Below, in pieces: positions 49,656 through 59,053 of a stretch of 64,000 bases of DNA. This DNA is from Treponema sp. Lineage in GTDB: Bacteria > Spirochaetota > Spirochaetia > Treponematales > Treponemataceae. Every line of letters begins with the position of its first letter. Position 1 is the stretch's first letter. Under the pieces are notes generated by a model. That model was not told where the DNA came from. It saw only the letters and a program-made list of their open reading frames with translations, and searched no databases. Location: the NCBI GenBank assembly GCA_017619795.1, contig JAFZRP010000112.1:48550-112549 (forward strand). The letters are read 5' to 3'. Made by a program: the position numbers and the translations under genes.

Positions 49656-50805
49656 TCAGCTCTTTAAGTTGCTTTTTGTTTTCGTACATTTCCATATCAG
49701 CTCGTTTCATTACATCGCCAAAAGAATTATCCTTTGTACTGTCGTAAACTGCAAAGCCTGAAGCAAAGGATCGTTTTTCGGCAGGAGGAATAAGCTTTTG
49801 TATTTCTTCCCTGCTGAACTCTGCAATATCTTTTTTAATCTGTTCAAGGTTGTCATAATCATCTGTCTGAAGAATTGCAACAAACTCATCGCCGCCAATT
49901 CTATAAACCGGGCTGTGCTTGAAGAAATTACAGATAACTTTACAGCAGTTGATTATGTAGGTGTCGCCATAATCATGACCGAGAGTGTCATTAACAAGTT
50001 TAAGACTATTTAAATCACACACGCAAACTGCAAATTTAATGTTTTCTTCATCTTCTGCTATCTTTTGGTCAAATTCCTTAATCTTATTATCATAAGAGAT
50101 ACGGCTCAAAACCTTTGTAAGCGCATCGTGACTTGAGATTTTCTTTTCAATATCAATTGTTTCCAGCATAATATGGCGGAAAATGTTCTGAAGACAAATG
50201 TAAAGAAGGGTAGCAGTAACACAAATAGAAGAATATCCGGAAGTTATGTTACCGTCCACAATGTTTGCAGTCTGGCCGACAATCATTATGGTAGCAATAA
50301 GGATGATGTTGATGAGATTGCGCAGTCTTGACCTTATACCAATCTGAATAAAAACAATAAGAATATAAATAAAGCTTATGCCGCAGAATATAAGGTAAAT
50401 CCAATATAGATTACCACGCTCGAACTTTCCGTCTGAATCTATATAGAAGATAATCCCTGTAAAAAGCGAAACTATTTCAATAATTACGTGTATGCCCATA
50501 AGCCCAAGCATAGGCTTAAGCTTACGCTTCATTCCGCTGCTTCGTGCAAGACAAATTGCAAGATATGGAGAGACGCTGAACTCTGTAAATGTTATTAATT
50601 TGTGCAACAGAATAGGCGAATTTTCCATTTTATCGAAGAAAACGCCAAAGTATTCACAGCAGGCACCAGCTGCGGCAAGAACAAAAGTAATTCTGAACCA
50701 TTTGATGTCGTTTTTATTAAGAATTGTGTTCCGCCCTACATCAATAGCTAGAATTATCATGCTTATTACACAAATAATTATTGTTACTGTATAGTTGTGA
50801 TCCAT
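49645..50805 (-). CDS. Diguanylate cyclase with multi-helix membrane sensor
   Basis: A 386-residue c-di-GMP synthase. Six or seven transmembrane helices fill about residues 5-205, with no large periplasmic domain, like membrane-embedded 7TM/MASE sensor modules. The GGDEF domain spans about 220-386, opening with S-S-H-D-A-L-T-K-V-L and carrying VYRIGGDEFVAIL near residue 313. The I-site position lacks R-x-x-D. The frame is open to a TTG at 50850; the ATG at 50805 is chosen because a GAAGA site precedes it, and a TATAAT on the minus strand at 50861-50856 would make the transcript start near 50849. It overlaps cimA by 11 nt tail to tail. Confidence 0.9.
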   Translation of the reverse strand: MDHNYTVTIIICVISMIILAIDVGRNTILNKNDIKWFRITFVLAAAGACCEYFGVFFDKMENSPILLHKLITFTEFSVSPYLAICLARSSGMKRKLKPMLGLMGIHVIIEIVSLFTGIIFYIDSDGKFERGNLYWIYLIFCGISFIYILIVFIQIGIRSRLRNLINIILIATIMIVGQTANIVDGNITSGYSSICVTATLLYICLQNIFRHIMLETIDIEKKISSHDALTKVLSRISYDNKIKEFDQKIAEDEENIKFAVCVCDLNSLKLVNDTLGHDYGDTYIINCCKVICNFFKHSPVYRIGGDEFVAILQTDDYDNLEQIKKDIAEFSREEIQKLIPPAEKRSFASGFAVYDSTKDNSFGDVMKRADMEMYENKKQLKELIIL

Positions 50806-50909
50806 AATCTGTCTTCTTAAACAATCTTCTCGGTAAATAGTTTTATGCAATAATTATTATACACCTAGTTGTGGAATATGCATAATAAAATATGATAAAT
50901 CCTTTGTTA

Positions 50910-50938
50910 TTGTTTATTCCCCATAAAATCGCTATACT
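50910..50938 (+). promoter_or_regulatory. Promoter of argS
   Basis: TTGTTT (50910-50915), 17 nt and TATACT (50933-50938) lie upstream of argS. The leader holds a 14-nt near-direct repeat (AAGCAATTTTACGA and AAGCATTTTTACGA, about 50954 and 50972) and a GAGGTGG ribosome-binding site. Confidence 0.45.
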
Positions 50939-50994
50939 TCACTTCTATAATATAAGCAATTTTACGAATAAAAGCATTTTTACGAGGTGGAATA

Positions 50995-52839
50995 ATGGCA
51001 GATTCAAAACAGGATTTTAAACAGATAATTGCAGAGGCTGTAAACGAGTTTATTAAACAGAAAACCCCAGATGGTCAGGAAATACAGACAGTTGAGGCAG
51101 AAAAAATAGTTGTACAGTCAGCACCAGATCCTGCAATGGGCGATTTAGGCTCTCCAATGTTTGCGTTTGCAAAGGCTTTAAGAATGGCGCCACCTCAGAT
51201 TGCCGCCGGTGTTGCAGAGCTTGCCGCTGAAAAAGCAAAGGCAAAAGGCCTTGGCCAAGTACTTGCTGTTGGTCCGTATGTAAATATTAAACTGGATAAG
51301 GCTGGCGCTGCGTTCCCAATCCTTTCGGCAATATCCTCACAGGGAAAAAATTACGGTTCGCTCAATAAGGATGGAAAAAAGCCGTTTGAAGGCCGCAAGG
51401 TAATGGTTGAATACTCTTCACCAAATACAAATAAGCCGCTTCATCTTGGTCACCTTAGAAACGATGCTCTTGGCGAATCAGTAAGCCGCATTTTAAAAAT
51501 GGCTGGTGCCGAAGTATACCGCACAATCATCGTAAATAACCGTGGAATCCATATCTGTAAATCTATGCTTGCCTACAAGCTTTTCCACGAAGCAAAGGGC
51601 GACACCCCTGAAAGCCTTGGAATGAAGGGCGACCATTTTGTAGGACAGTGTTACGTTGAGTTTGACCGCTATTATAAGGGCGAAAAAGACAAGCCGGAAA
51701 CCGCTCACCCGGAAGCACTTACAATGGCAGAAGAAATGCTTGTAAAGTGGGAGCAGGGTGATAAAGAAGTTCGTGCACTTTGGGAAAAAATGAACAAATG
51801 GACGCTGGACGGAATCAACGAATCGTATGCGCGCACCGGAATGGGCTTTGAAAAATATTATTACGAAAGCGAAACTTATCTTTTAGGAAAGGAAACAATT
51901 CAGCAGGGCCTGGACAAGGGAGTTTTCTACAAGGCTGATGATGGTTCTGTTCGTATTGATGTAACAGAGGCAGTTGGAAAAGGAAAGGATGGCGAACCTC
52001 AGCAGAAGGTTCTTTTGCGAAAGGACGGTACTTCTGTTTATATCACTCAGGATTTAGGAACAGCAATTAAGCGCCACGATGACTGGCCTTTTAATCAGAT
52101 GGTTTACGTTGTTGCGAGCGAGCAGAACTATCACTTTAAGGTTTTGTTCTATATCCTTAAAAAACTCGGCTTTGACTGGACAGACAAGCTTTATCATTTA
52201 AGCTACGGTCTTGTAAATCTGCCAAGCGGAAGAATGAAGAGCCGCGAAGGTACGGTTGTAGATGCTGATGATTTGATTGATAATCTGCGTGATGAAGCGC
52301 TTAAAGCTATAAAGGAGCGTGGCCGCGATGATGAAGTTGGCAATGCGGAAGAGGTAGCAGAAAAGGTTGCTCTTGGTGCCTTGCATTATTATCTTCTTCA
52401 GGCAACTCCAATTAAGGATATGCTTTTTAATCCGGAAGAATCCTTGAGCTTTAATGGCAACACAGGACCATATCTACAGTACATGGGAGCACGAATCAAC
52501 TCTATTCTGGACAAGGCTGCCGAAGCTGGAATAAAGGCAGACGGTTCTGCACAGGCTGTTTCTCTTCTTACAAGCGAGGACGAGTGGACTTTAATCAAGC
52601 AGCTCGGCGAGTTCCCTGCAGTTGTAGAAAAAGCTGCCGAAAACCTTGATCCAAGCGGTGTTGCAGCCTTTATTTACGAGGTTGCCAAAGACTTCAGCAA
52701 GTTCTATCAGACCTGCAGCATTGTAAATGCCCAGAGCCCAGAGCTTGCCGGTGCACGACTTTATCTGGCACAGTGTACGCTTACTGTAATTAGAAATGCA
52801 CTGGAGCTTGTTCTCGTTCCATATTTGGAGAAAATGTAA
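50995..52839 (+). CDS. argS: Arginyl-tRNA synthetase
   Basis: Charges tRNA-Arg; class I enzyme of 614 residues. The N-terminal additional domain (about 1-120) is followed by SSPNTNKPLHLGHLRN near residue 142, where HLGH is the HIGH motif. The KMSKS counterpart is GRMKSREGTVVDADD near residue 410, a usual degenerate form in ArgS. The DALR anticodon-binding domain makes up the C-terminal 130 residues, beginning at the N-G-N-T-G-P-Y-L-Q-Y-M segment. It has its own promoter and a strong ribosome-binding site, and appears monocistronic. Confidence 0.96.
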   Translation: MADSKQDFKQIIAEAVNEFIKQKTPDGQEIQTVEAEKIVVQSAPDPAMGDLGSPMFAFAKALRMAPPQIAAGVAELAAEKAKAKGLGQVLAVGPYVNIKLDKAGAAFPILSAISSQGKNYGSLNKDGKKPFEGRKVMVEYSSPNTNKPLHLGHLRNDALGESVSRILKMAGAEVYRTIIVNNRGIHICKSMLAYKLFHEAKGDTPESLGMKGDHFVGQCYVEFDRYYKGEKDKPETAHPEALTMAEEMLVKWEQGDKEVRALWEKMNKWTLDGINESYARTGMGFEKYYYESETYLLGKETIQQGLDKGVFYKADDGSVRIDVTEAVGKGKDGEPQQKVLLRKDGTSVYITQDLGTAIKRHDDWPFNQMVYVVASEQNYHFKVLFYILKKLGFDWTDKLYHLSYGLVNLPSGRMKSREGTVVDADDLIDNLRDEALKAIKERGRDDEVGNAEEVAEKVALGALHYYLLQATPIKDMLFNPEESLSFNGNTGPYLQYMGARINSILDKAAEAGIKADGSAQAVSLLTSEDEWTLIKQLGEFPAVVEKAAENLDPSGVAAFIYEVAKDFSKFYQTCSIVNAQSPELAGARLYLAQCTLTVIRNALELVLVPYLEKM

Positions 52840-52869
52840 CAACAGTGCAAAGATTTTGTGCTGAAATGC

Positions 52870-53229
52870 TTATTTCCACTCTTCCCAGGTTTTCTGCTGC
52901 ATCCCGACAGTTGCAAGCATTTTTCCATTGCGGCACACTGGCTGTTTGAGTAACTTAGCTTGATTTTCAAAAAGCTTGTTTTCTTTTTCGCTGTCGTCCA
53001 GGTAGGCGATGCTTGCGTATTCTTTTGAGCTTGTGTCGGTCATTGCTTCAATTGCAGCGGCTCTGGAACCAGTTACTTTTGCGATTGCACTTACAACAGA
53101 ATCGAATTCGCCCTTACTCATCTCTTTTTCTTTTAAATCAACAAACTGAAAAGGAATGCGGCGTTCCTTAAAAAAGCGCTGTGCAGCCTTACAATCAAAG
53201 CTTTTATTTGTACCAAAAATCTGAATCAT
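52870..53229 (-). CDS. ArsC/Spx-like thioredoxin-fold protein
   Basis: A 119-residue protein of the arsenate reductase-like family (Spx/YffB group). The N-terminal MIQIFGTNKSFDCKAAQRFF has the single reactive Cys after the first strand, followed by the helix; the I-P-F-Q-F-V-D-L-K strand and a Q-P-V-C-R-N-G-K end are typical. A second Cys of C-x-x-C Spx type is absent at the N-terminus. The frame extends upstream, but the ATG at 53229 matches the family start, and a TATAAT box on the minus strand at 53241-53236 ends 6 nt before it. Arsenate reduction is not implied. Confidence 0.85.
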   Translation of the reverse strand: MIQIFGTNKSFDCKAAQRFFKERRIPFQFVDLKEKEMSKGEFDSVVSAIAKVTGSRAAAIEAMTDTSSKEYASIAYLDDSEKENKLFENQAKLLKQPVCRNGKMLATVGMQQKTWEEWK

Positions 53230-53235
53230 ACGAAT

Positions 53236-53243
53236 ATTATAAT
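53236..53243. promoter_or_regulatory. Overlapping divergent -10 boxes
   Basis: TATAAT reads on the minus strand at 53241-53236 (6 nt before the ArsC-like start) and on the plus strand at 53238-53243 (3 nt before the YjbR gene start). One short palindromic AT stretch may serve both genes. Confidence 0.4.
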
Positions 53244-53246
53244 GAA

Positions 53247-54074
53247 ATGACAGGGCAGGTAGAAGTGTACGAATTAGGAAAGTGTGCAGATTGTAAAAGT
53301 ATTCGCATTGCACATACTCCCTTCCTGCCGTATACTTTTTGTATGGATTTCAGTTATATTTTTCGAGCCGCATGCCCCAAGCCGGAAACCTTTGCTGATT
53401 TTGGTTTTCAAAAGGATGATGCTTTGCGCGAGGATAAAGTGTTTACAGATGCTAAAGTACCAGCAGATGTTCTCATTTGCAAAAAGTCTCTTCCACAAAC
53501 CGATTTTTATGTAATTCTTATACTGAATCTTGCAAAAGAAACTCTTTCTGCGCAGGTTTATGATTTTGCAACAGACGAACAATATGCACTTTTCGATGTA
53601 CCTTCTGCAAACGGCGCGTTTATATCACAAATCCGCGAACAGGTAAAAAATATAATAGAAGATTTCCGCAACCTATGCTTTGAAACCGCAGATCTAAAAG
53701 AAAAATATTTTGAATATATGAAGTCTCAATTTTCTGCCGTTCCCGATTATCCCTGGGACGATTCACCTGATGCCGGTGTGTTCCGCTGTAAGAACGATAA
53801 ATGGTTTGCACTTGTTATGAAAATAAAATACCGTCAGCTTGGTCTTACAGGGGATGAAGAAGTTTTTGTTGTTAATCTAAAAGCACCACCAGACAAAATC
53901 CCTAATATCGTAGATCACAAATCTGTTTTTCCAGCCTGGCATATGAACAAAAAGCACTGGATTACCGTTCTCCTTACTGCGGCTACCACCTTCGAACATC
54001 TTTGCGAGCTTACAGAACAGAGCTATAAGCTTGTGTACGAAAATGTGAGCGGAAAGAAGAAAAGTGAAAAATAG
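53247..54074 (+). CDS. MmcQ/YjbR-family protein with extra N-terminal domain
   Basis: A 275-residue protein. The C-terminal half (about residues 165-262) matches YjbR: Y-P-W-D-D, W-F-A-L-V-M-K, V-F-V-V-N-L-K-A-P-P-D and the hallmark PAWHMNKKHWITVLL. Known members are small DNA-binding-like proteins of unclear role. The first 150 residues form an additional domain with a Cys pair (LGKCADCKS) that I do not recognise. The start at 53247 is the only ATG near the promoter that agrees with a divergent arrangement; the open frame upstream lies inside the ArsC-like gene. Confidence 0.75.
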   Translation: MTGQVEVYELGKCADCKSIRIAHTPFLPYTFCMDFSYIFRAACPKPETFADFGFQKDDALREDKVFTDAKVPADVLICKKSLPQTDFYVILILNLAKETLSAQVYDFATDEQYALFDVPSANGAFISQIREQVKNIIEDFRNLCFETADLKEKYFEYMKSQFSAVPDYPWDDSPDAGVFRCKNDKWFALVMKIKYRQLGLTGDEEVFVVNLKAPPDKIPNIVDHKSVFPAWHMNKKHWITVLLTAATTFEHLCELTEQSYKLVYENVSGKKKSEK

Positions 54075-54098
54075 AAATCCTCCAAAAAATACTCATAA

Positions 54099-54127
54099 TT
54101 GCCACACCCTTAAAAAATCATTATAAT
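54099..54127 (+). promoter_or_regulatory. Promoter of valS
   Basis: TTGCCA (54099-54104), 17 nt and TATAAT (54122-54127) precede valS. The short leader holds a hairpin TTCAGC/GCTGAA (54148-54174). No T-box specifier or antiterminator sequence is seen. Confidence 0.6.
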
Positions 54128-54186
54128 TCTTTCTATTATCTTAATTATTCAGCACGACGGAGAAGGATGCTGAAGAGGACGGAAAA

Positions 54187-56937
54187 ATGAAAGCAATTGA
54201 ATTGGAAAAGGCTTACGATCCGAAATCATTTGAGGACCGTATTTACAGTGATTGGGAAACCAAAGGTTATTTTAAACCGGCAAGCGATGAAGCTTCGCCT
54301 ATTCACAAGCAGTACGAGTGCCAGTGCGCAGACTGCAACAAGAAAACCAACACTTATGCCGTCGTCATTCCTCCTCCAAACGTAACCGGTGTTCTCCACA
54401 TGGGACATGGTCTTAACAATACTCTGCAGGATATTGTTGTTCGCTATCATCGAATGAAGGGAGATAACACTCTCTGGCTCACAGGTACAGACCATGCCGG
54501 AATTGCTACACAGAACGTTGTTGAACGTCAGCTTAAAAAAGAAGGTCTTACCCGAAACGATCTTGGTCGCGAAAAGTTCCTTGAACGAACTTGGGCTGTT
54601 AAGGAAGACCATCACAATACAATCGTAAAGCAGCAGAAAAAGCTTGGAAACTCTACAGACTGGGATCGCGAGCGTTTTACTTATGACGAAGGTCTTTCTG
54701 AAGCTGTTCGTGATGTTTTTGTTACTCTTTATGAACGCGGACTTATGTACCGTGGTAAACGCCTTGTAAACTGGTGTCCACGCTGTGGTACTGCTCTTGC
54801 TGATGATGAAGTTGATCACGAGGATACACAGGGTGCTATGTATCACCTCTACTATGAATATGCTGACGGAAGCGGAAAGATTGAAGTTGCTACAACTCGA
54901 CCTGAAACCTTCTTTGGTGATACTGCTGTTGCCGTAAATCCTACAGACGAACGCTATACTAAGCTTGTTGGCAAAATGCTCAAGCTTCCGTTGACTGGAA
55001 AAGAGATTCCTATTATTGCGGATGAATATGTTGATAAAGAGTTTGGAACCGGTATGGTAAAAATCACTCCAGCTCATGACCCTAACGACTGGGAAGTTGG
55101 TAAACGCCACAATCTTGAAGTTGTAAATCTTCTTACTCCAGACGGACGCTTGAACGAAAATGTTCCGGAAAAATACCGCGGACTCAAGCCTGAAGCTGCC
55201 CGCAAGCTCGTAATCGAAGACCTCGAAGCTGCCGGTCTTTACAAGGGTGAAGAAAAAATGGTTCACTCAGTTGGTCACTGTTATCGCTGTAAGACTGTAG
55301 TTGAGCCATATTTGAGCGACCAGTGGTTTGTAAAAATGAAGCCAATGGCAGACAAGGCCTTAGCTGCCTGGAAAAAAGGAGAAATCCAGTTCTTTCCACA
55401 GAAATGGGAAAACACATACGAACAGTGGCTCATCAATATCCGCGACTGGTGTGTAAGCCGCCAGATCTGGTGGGGACACAGAATCCCTGTATGGTACTGC
55501 CAGAAGTGTGGTGAAGTAATCGTAAGCCGCACAGACCCGACAAAGTGTCCTAAGTGTGGATGTGGGGCCGCAGATCTTAAACAGGATGAAGACGTACTTG
55601 ATACCTGGTTCTCTTCCTGGCTCTGGCCTTTCTCAACTCTTGGTTGGCCACATGAAACAAAAGACCTTGAAATGTTCTATCCTACAACAGCCCTCTTAAC
55701 TGCTTACGATATCATCTTCTTCTGGGTTGCCAGAATGATTATGGCTGGTCTTGAGTTTACAGGTAAGGCTCCATTCCATGACATTTACATGCACGGACTC
55801 GTTCGCGACAAGCAGGGCCGAAAGATGTCTAAATCTCTTGGAAACGGAATGGACCCTCTTGAAATTATTGACATGTATGGTGCCGACGCCCTTAAGTTCA
55901 CACTTGGATTTATGTGTGCTCAGGGACAGGATGTGCTTATTGATAAAGATTCCTTCAAGCTTGGAAGCCGCTTCTGTAATAAGGTTTGGAACGCAAGCCG
56001 CTATCTTCTTGGAAATCTTGATGGCAGAAATCTTGTTCCTGTTACAGACGCAGATCTTACAGAGCTTGATAAGTGGATTTATGGCCGCCTGAACAATGCA
56101 GTTAAGATTGCACGCGATGCACTTGATACATACCGCTACAACGATGCTGCCAGCGCACTTATGGAGTTCTTCTGGAATGAGTTCTGCGACTGGTATGTTG
56201 AAGCTACAAAAATCAACTTTAAGAATGGTGATGATAAGGAAAAGGATCGTCAGGCTTCAGTTTTGATGAACATCCTCGAAGAAAGTCTTCGCCTGCTTCA
56301 TCCATATATTCCTTTTGTTACAGAAGAGATTTATTCTAAGCTTCCTTTGGCAGAGATTGCTAAGAACCGCAAGGCTGCCGGTGCTCAGAAGATTTCAAGC
56401 TCCAGCGAATATGTTGGAATGCTTATCAATGCTCCTTATCCTGAGGTTTCTGATGACCGCGACAATGCTGCAATCGCAGATCGCTTTGACACGCTTAAGG
56501 ATTTGATTGCCAAGCTTCGTGCCGCTAAGGTTGACTGCGGAATTGATCCTGCAATAAAGATTAATGTTGGAATCAAAATTGAAAAGGGAAGTGCTGCCGA
56601 AGTAGCCCGCGAAAAGGTTGAAATGATTCAGCTTTTGGGTGGTGTTGCAAAGGTTGATTTTGTTGATGCAAAACCTGCAAGTTCAATCGGAACTGTTGGA
56701 AAGGGCTTTGAAGCCTTTGTTCTTGTTGACGAAACAATCAATAAGGAACAGCTTTTGACCCGCTTCCAGAAGGCTTTGGAAAAAGAGCAGGGCTATGCCC
56801 GAATGAGCGAAAACAAGCTCAACGGTAACTTTGCCCAGCATGCTCCTGCCGAACTCATTCAGGCTGAACGCGAAAGACTTGCTGAAAGCCAGAAGAAGAT
56901 AGCAGTTCTGGAAAGCTACATCAAAGAGTTGAACTAG
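54187..56937 (+). CDS. valS: Valyl-tRNA synthetase
   Basis: Charges tRNA-Val; class I enzyme of 916 residues. PPPNVTGVLHMGHGLNNTL near residue 62 contains the HIGH motif as HMGH. The editing domain is seen around residues 200-340 with T-T-R-P-E-T-F-F-G-D and a Cys-rich insertion (C-P-R-C-G, then C-Q-K-C-G and C-P-K-C-G) that may bind zinc. GRKMSKSLGN near residue 543 is the KMSKS loop. The anticodon-binding domain and a C-terminal coiled coil (about 850-916) complete the protein. It has a GAGGA site, its own promoter and a downstream terminator. Confidence 0.97.
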   Translation: MKAIELEKAYDPKSFEDRIYSDWETKGYFKPASDEASPIHKQYECQCADCNKKTNTYAVVIPPPNVTGVLHMGHGLNNTLQDIVVRYHRMKGDNTLWLTGTDHAGIATQNVVERQLKKEGLTRNDLGREKFLERTWAVKEDHHNTIVKQQKKLGNSTDWDRERFTYDEGLSEAVRDVFVTLYERGLMYRGKRLVNWCPRCGTALADDEVDHEDTQGAMYHLYYEYADGSGKIEVATTRPETFFGDTAVAVNPTDERYTKLVGKMLKLPLTGKEIPIIADEYVDKEFGTGMVKITPAHDPNDWEVGKRHNLEVVNLLTPDGRLNENVPEKYRGLKPEAARKLVIEDLEAAGLYKGEEKMVHSVGHCYRCKTVVEPYLSDQWFVKMKPMADKALAAWKKGEIQFFPQKWENTYEQWLINIRDWCVSRQIWWGHRIPVWYCQKCGEVIVSRTDPTKCPKCGCGAADLKQDEDVLDTWFSSWLWPFSTLGWPHETKDLEMFYPTTALLTAYDIIFFWVARMIMAGLEFTGKAPFHDIYMHGLVRDKQGRKMSKSLGNGMDPLEIIDMYGADALKFTLGFMCAQGQDVLIDKDSFKLGSRFCNKVWNASRYLLGNLDGRNLVPVTDADLTELDKWIYGRLNNAVKIARDALDTYRYNDAASALMEFFWNEFCDWYVEATKINFKNGDDKEKDRQASVLMNILEESLRLLHPYIPFVTEEIYSKLPLAEIAKNRKAAGAQKISSSSEYVGMLINAPYPEVSDDRDNAAIADRFDTLKDLIAKLRAAKVDCGIDPAIKINVGIKIEKGSAAEVAREKVEMIQLLGGVAKVDFVDAKPASSIGTVGKGFEAFVLVDETINKEQLLTRFQKALEKEQGYARMSENKLNGNFAQHAPAELIQAERERLAESQKKIAVLESYIKELN

Positions 56938-56988
56938 AAAAGTTTTTTGGGTAAATAATCTTTTTCCAAAACATTTGTTGTAATTATT

Positions 56989-57035
56989 GTGGTAGAAAAT
57001 TATTGATTTAATCATTTTTTTCTACCACTTTTTTT
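56989..57035 (+). terminator. Terminator after valS
   Basis: GTGGTAGAAAA (56989-56999) pairs with TTTTCTACCAC (57018-57028), followed by seven T to 57035. A small inner stem TGATT/AATCA sits in the loop. Confidence 0.8.
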
Positions 57036-57091
57036 ATATTTATAATATAAATGTAAGTATAATTTCAATGTAAGAAAAAGGATAATCGAAG

Positions 57092-57889
57092 ATGAAACTT
57101 AAACAAAGAATATTTGAAATTCTTCAAGACCCAAAACCTAATGATAAAGTAAGTAAGTTTGTTGATATTACATTAATCTCCCTTATAATACTTAATGTCT
57201 GTCTTGTCATAGCAGATACATTTGATTTACAAGAAAAAGTCAAAACCATTTTCTCTTACATAGAAACTGTTTCTGTAATTATTTTTACTATTGAATATAT
57301 TTTACGAGTTTGGATTTCAGACTTATTGTATCCTGACAAGAAATATATTGTAGCAAAAATTAAATACATCTTTTCATTTTTAGCAATTATTGATTTATTG
57401 GCTATAATTCCATTTTATTTACCTTTTATTATACCAATTGATTTGCGTGTCCTACGAATGTTAAGAATAATTAGATTATTTAGAATTTTTAAAATAAATA
57501 GATATACAGATGCACTTACTAAAATTTTCAAGGTATTTAAAAATAAGAAACATGAATTGTTATCATCTATATTTGTTGTGCTTTTATTGATGATTATAGC
57601 TGCAGTGTTAATGTATAATATTGAAAATGTTGCACAACCAGAAGTCTTTAAAAATGCATTTGATGCATTATGGTGGGCTTTGGCAACTTTAACTACTGTT
57701 GGATATGGAGATATTTATCCAGTTACGGTTTTAGGGAAAGTATTAAGCGCTATAATTGCTCTTCTAGGAATAGGGCTTGTTGCTGTTCCGACTGGTATTA
57801 TTTCTGCAGGATTTGTTGAATCAATCTCTGATAATGATAATTCAAAAACAATTAAATACTGTCCATATTGTGGTGAAAAATTAGAATAA
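57092..57889 (+). CDS. Six-helix voltage-gated-type potassium channel
   Basis: A 265-residue ion channel subunit of the inner membrane. S1-S4 occupy about residues 20-145; the S4-like segment LRVLRMLRIIRLFRIFKINR carries regularly spaced Arg residues. S5, the pore helix and the selectivity filter TLTTVGYGDIYP (about residue 205) follow, then S6. The C-terminus ends with a half zinc ribbon CPYCGEKLE. The AAAGGA site is at normal spacing. The gene is clearly more AT-rich than the flanking valS and EamA genes and uses ATA, TTA and AGA codons freely, suggesting acquisition. Confidence 0.9.
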   Translation: MKLKQRIFEILQDPKPNDKVSKFVDITLISLIILNVCLVIADTFDLQEKVKTIFSYIETVSVIIFTIEYILRVWISDLLYPDKKYIVAKIKYIFSFLAIIDLLAIIPFYLPFIIPIDLRVLRMLRIIRLFRIFKINRYTDALTKIFKVFKNKKHELLSSIFVVLLLMIIAAVLMYNIENVAQPEVFKNAFDALWWALATLTTVGYGDIYPVTVLGKVLSAIIALLGIGLVAVPTGIISAGFVESISDNDNSKTIKYCPYCGEKLE

Positions 57890-57963
57890 CATTGATTGAG
57901 AAATAATTCAGAATCATAGTAAATATGATATAATTATTTCATAAAGAAAATAAGAAGGTTCGT

Positions 57964-58395
57964 ATGGGATTTAGATTTAGAAAAAGTATAAATCTTGGTG
58001 CAGGGTTTAGAATCAATTTAAGTAAATCTGGAATTGGTTATAGCTGGGGTGTTCCTGGTTATAGAATAACAAAAACAGCGAATGGAAAAACTCGTAAATC
58101 ATATTCTATTCCAGGAACAGGTCTAGGATATGTAGAAGAATCTTCTAACGAAGTGAGAAAAAATAATTCAACAGTAAGTGAACAATCTTCAAGAGACGTG
58201 GTAAACACTATATATGATAGCAATAAGTTTTCTTCTGTTAGAAATATTGAAACAGCAAGTATTAATAATTTTCAATCTGAAGAGTATAAATTGTTTCTGA
58301 GGCAAATTAAGTTTAGGTTATTTTTTAAATGTCTTTTCGCTTTTTTTAGCTATTTTGTTATTTATATTATTTTTTGTATTACCATCCAAATATAG
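57964..58395 (+). pseudogene. DUF4236 protein, N-terminal part of a frameshifted gene
   Basis: A 143-residue frame beginning MGFRFRKSINLGAGFRINLS, the signature of DUF4236, with G-I-P-G-T-G-L-like S-I-P-G-T-G-L-G-Y near residue 54. It ends in a hydrophobic helix at a TAG. The next gene part is in the +1 frame and open from 58301, and it contains the second half expected of long DUF4236 proteins. The shift point is probably the T7 run at 58341-58347 or the T6 run at 58321-58326. A GAAGG site precedes the ATG. It may be a pseudogene, a phase-variable gene, a programmed frameshift or a sequencing error. Confidence 0.6.
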
Positions 58396-59053
58396 TAGTT
58401 GGTTTTTCTTTTGTTCTTTTGTTTGTTTATTATTTAATGTAATTTTAAAACTATGTATAAAAGTAAAAGTGCAATATGATTTTCAAGATGATATGGAGGG
58501 AGCTTTTAAAGACTATGTTGATTCTTGGAAAGAATTAAAAAAGAGTTATAAAATATGGCAGATTGCAAAACTGGCAAATGTTAAAAATTCAAAAAAAATG
58601 TATGGTGCAGAACAGGCTTTAGCTAGAGAAAAAATGCGTATCTCGTTTAGATTACCTTGGTTTTTAAAATCTAATATAGAAGTACCTGTTTTATATTTTA
58701 AGAAAGCCACATTAATTCTTTTTCCTGATAAAATATTGGTAGTAAATAAGATAAAAGCAGGGGCTATAAACCAAGAACAAGTGACTTTAAAGATTTATGA
58801 AGATGCTTTTATTGAGCATGAGATAAAACCTAAGGATGCAGAATTTATAAAATATCAATGGGAACATCCAAATAAAGATGGTGATCCTGATAAAAGATTT
58901 CAGAATAATCGTCAATTACCAATTTATAAGTATGCCTTTATAGAAATTAATTCACCAGAAGGTATAAACGAGATGATAATGTCAACAAATAATAAAATAT
59001 GTAATAGATTATCTGAATCGTATAACGCATATAGAAATAGCGTGACTTATTAA
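58301..59053 (+). pseudogene. DUF4236 protein, C-terminal part in the +1 frame
   Basis: An open frame without an ATG or a ribosome-binding site at its beginning (only a TTG at 58355 inside the upstream gene; the first ATG, at about 58493, lies within the conserved part). It encodes a membrane helix and then a soluble domain with Y-F-K-K-A-T-L-I-L-F-P-D-K-I-L-V-V and H-P-N-K-D-G-D-P-D-K-R-F-x-N-N-R-Q-L-P-I-Y, a block I associate with the C-terminal domain of full-length DUF4236 proteins. Joined to 57964-58395 by a one-base shift it would give one protein of about 363 residues with two adjacent helices. The role of the family is unknown. Confidence 0.6.

Noticed and set aside
52870..53229. Arsenic resistance function
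   Set aside because: The protein belongs to the broad ArsC/Spx fold with no ars genes around, so a redox or regulatory role is as likely.
54128..54186. T-box riboswitch before valS
   Set aside because: The leader is only about 50 nt with one small hairpin and no T-box consensus or terminator.
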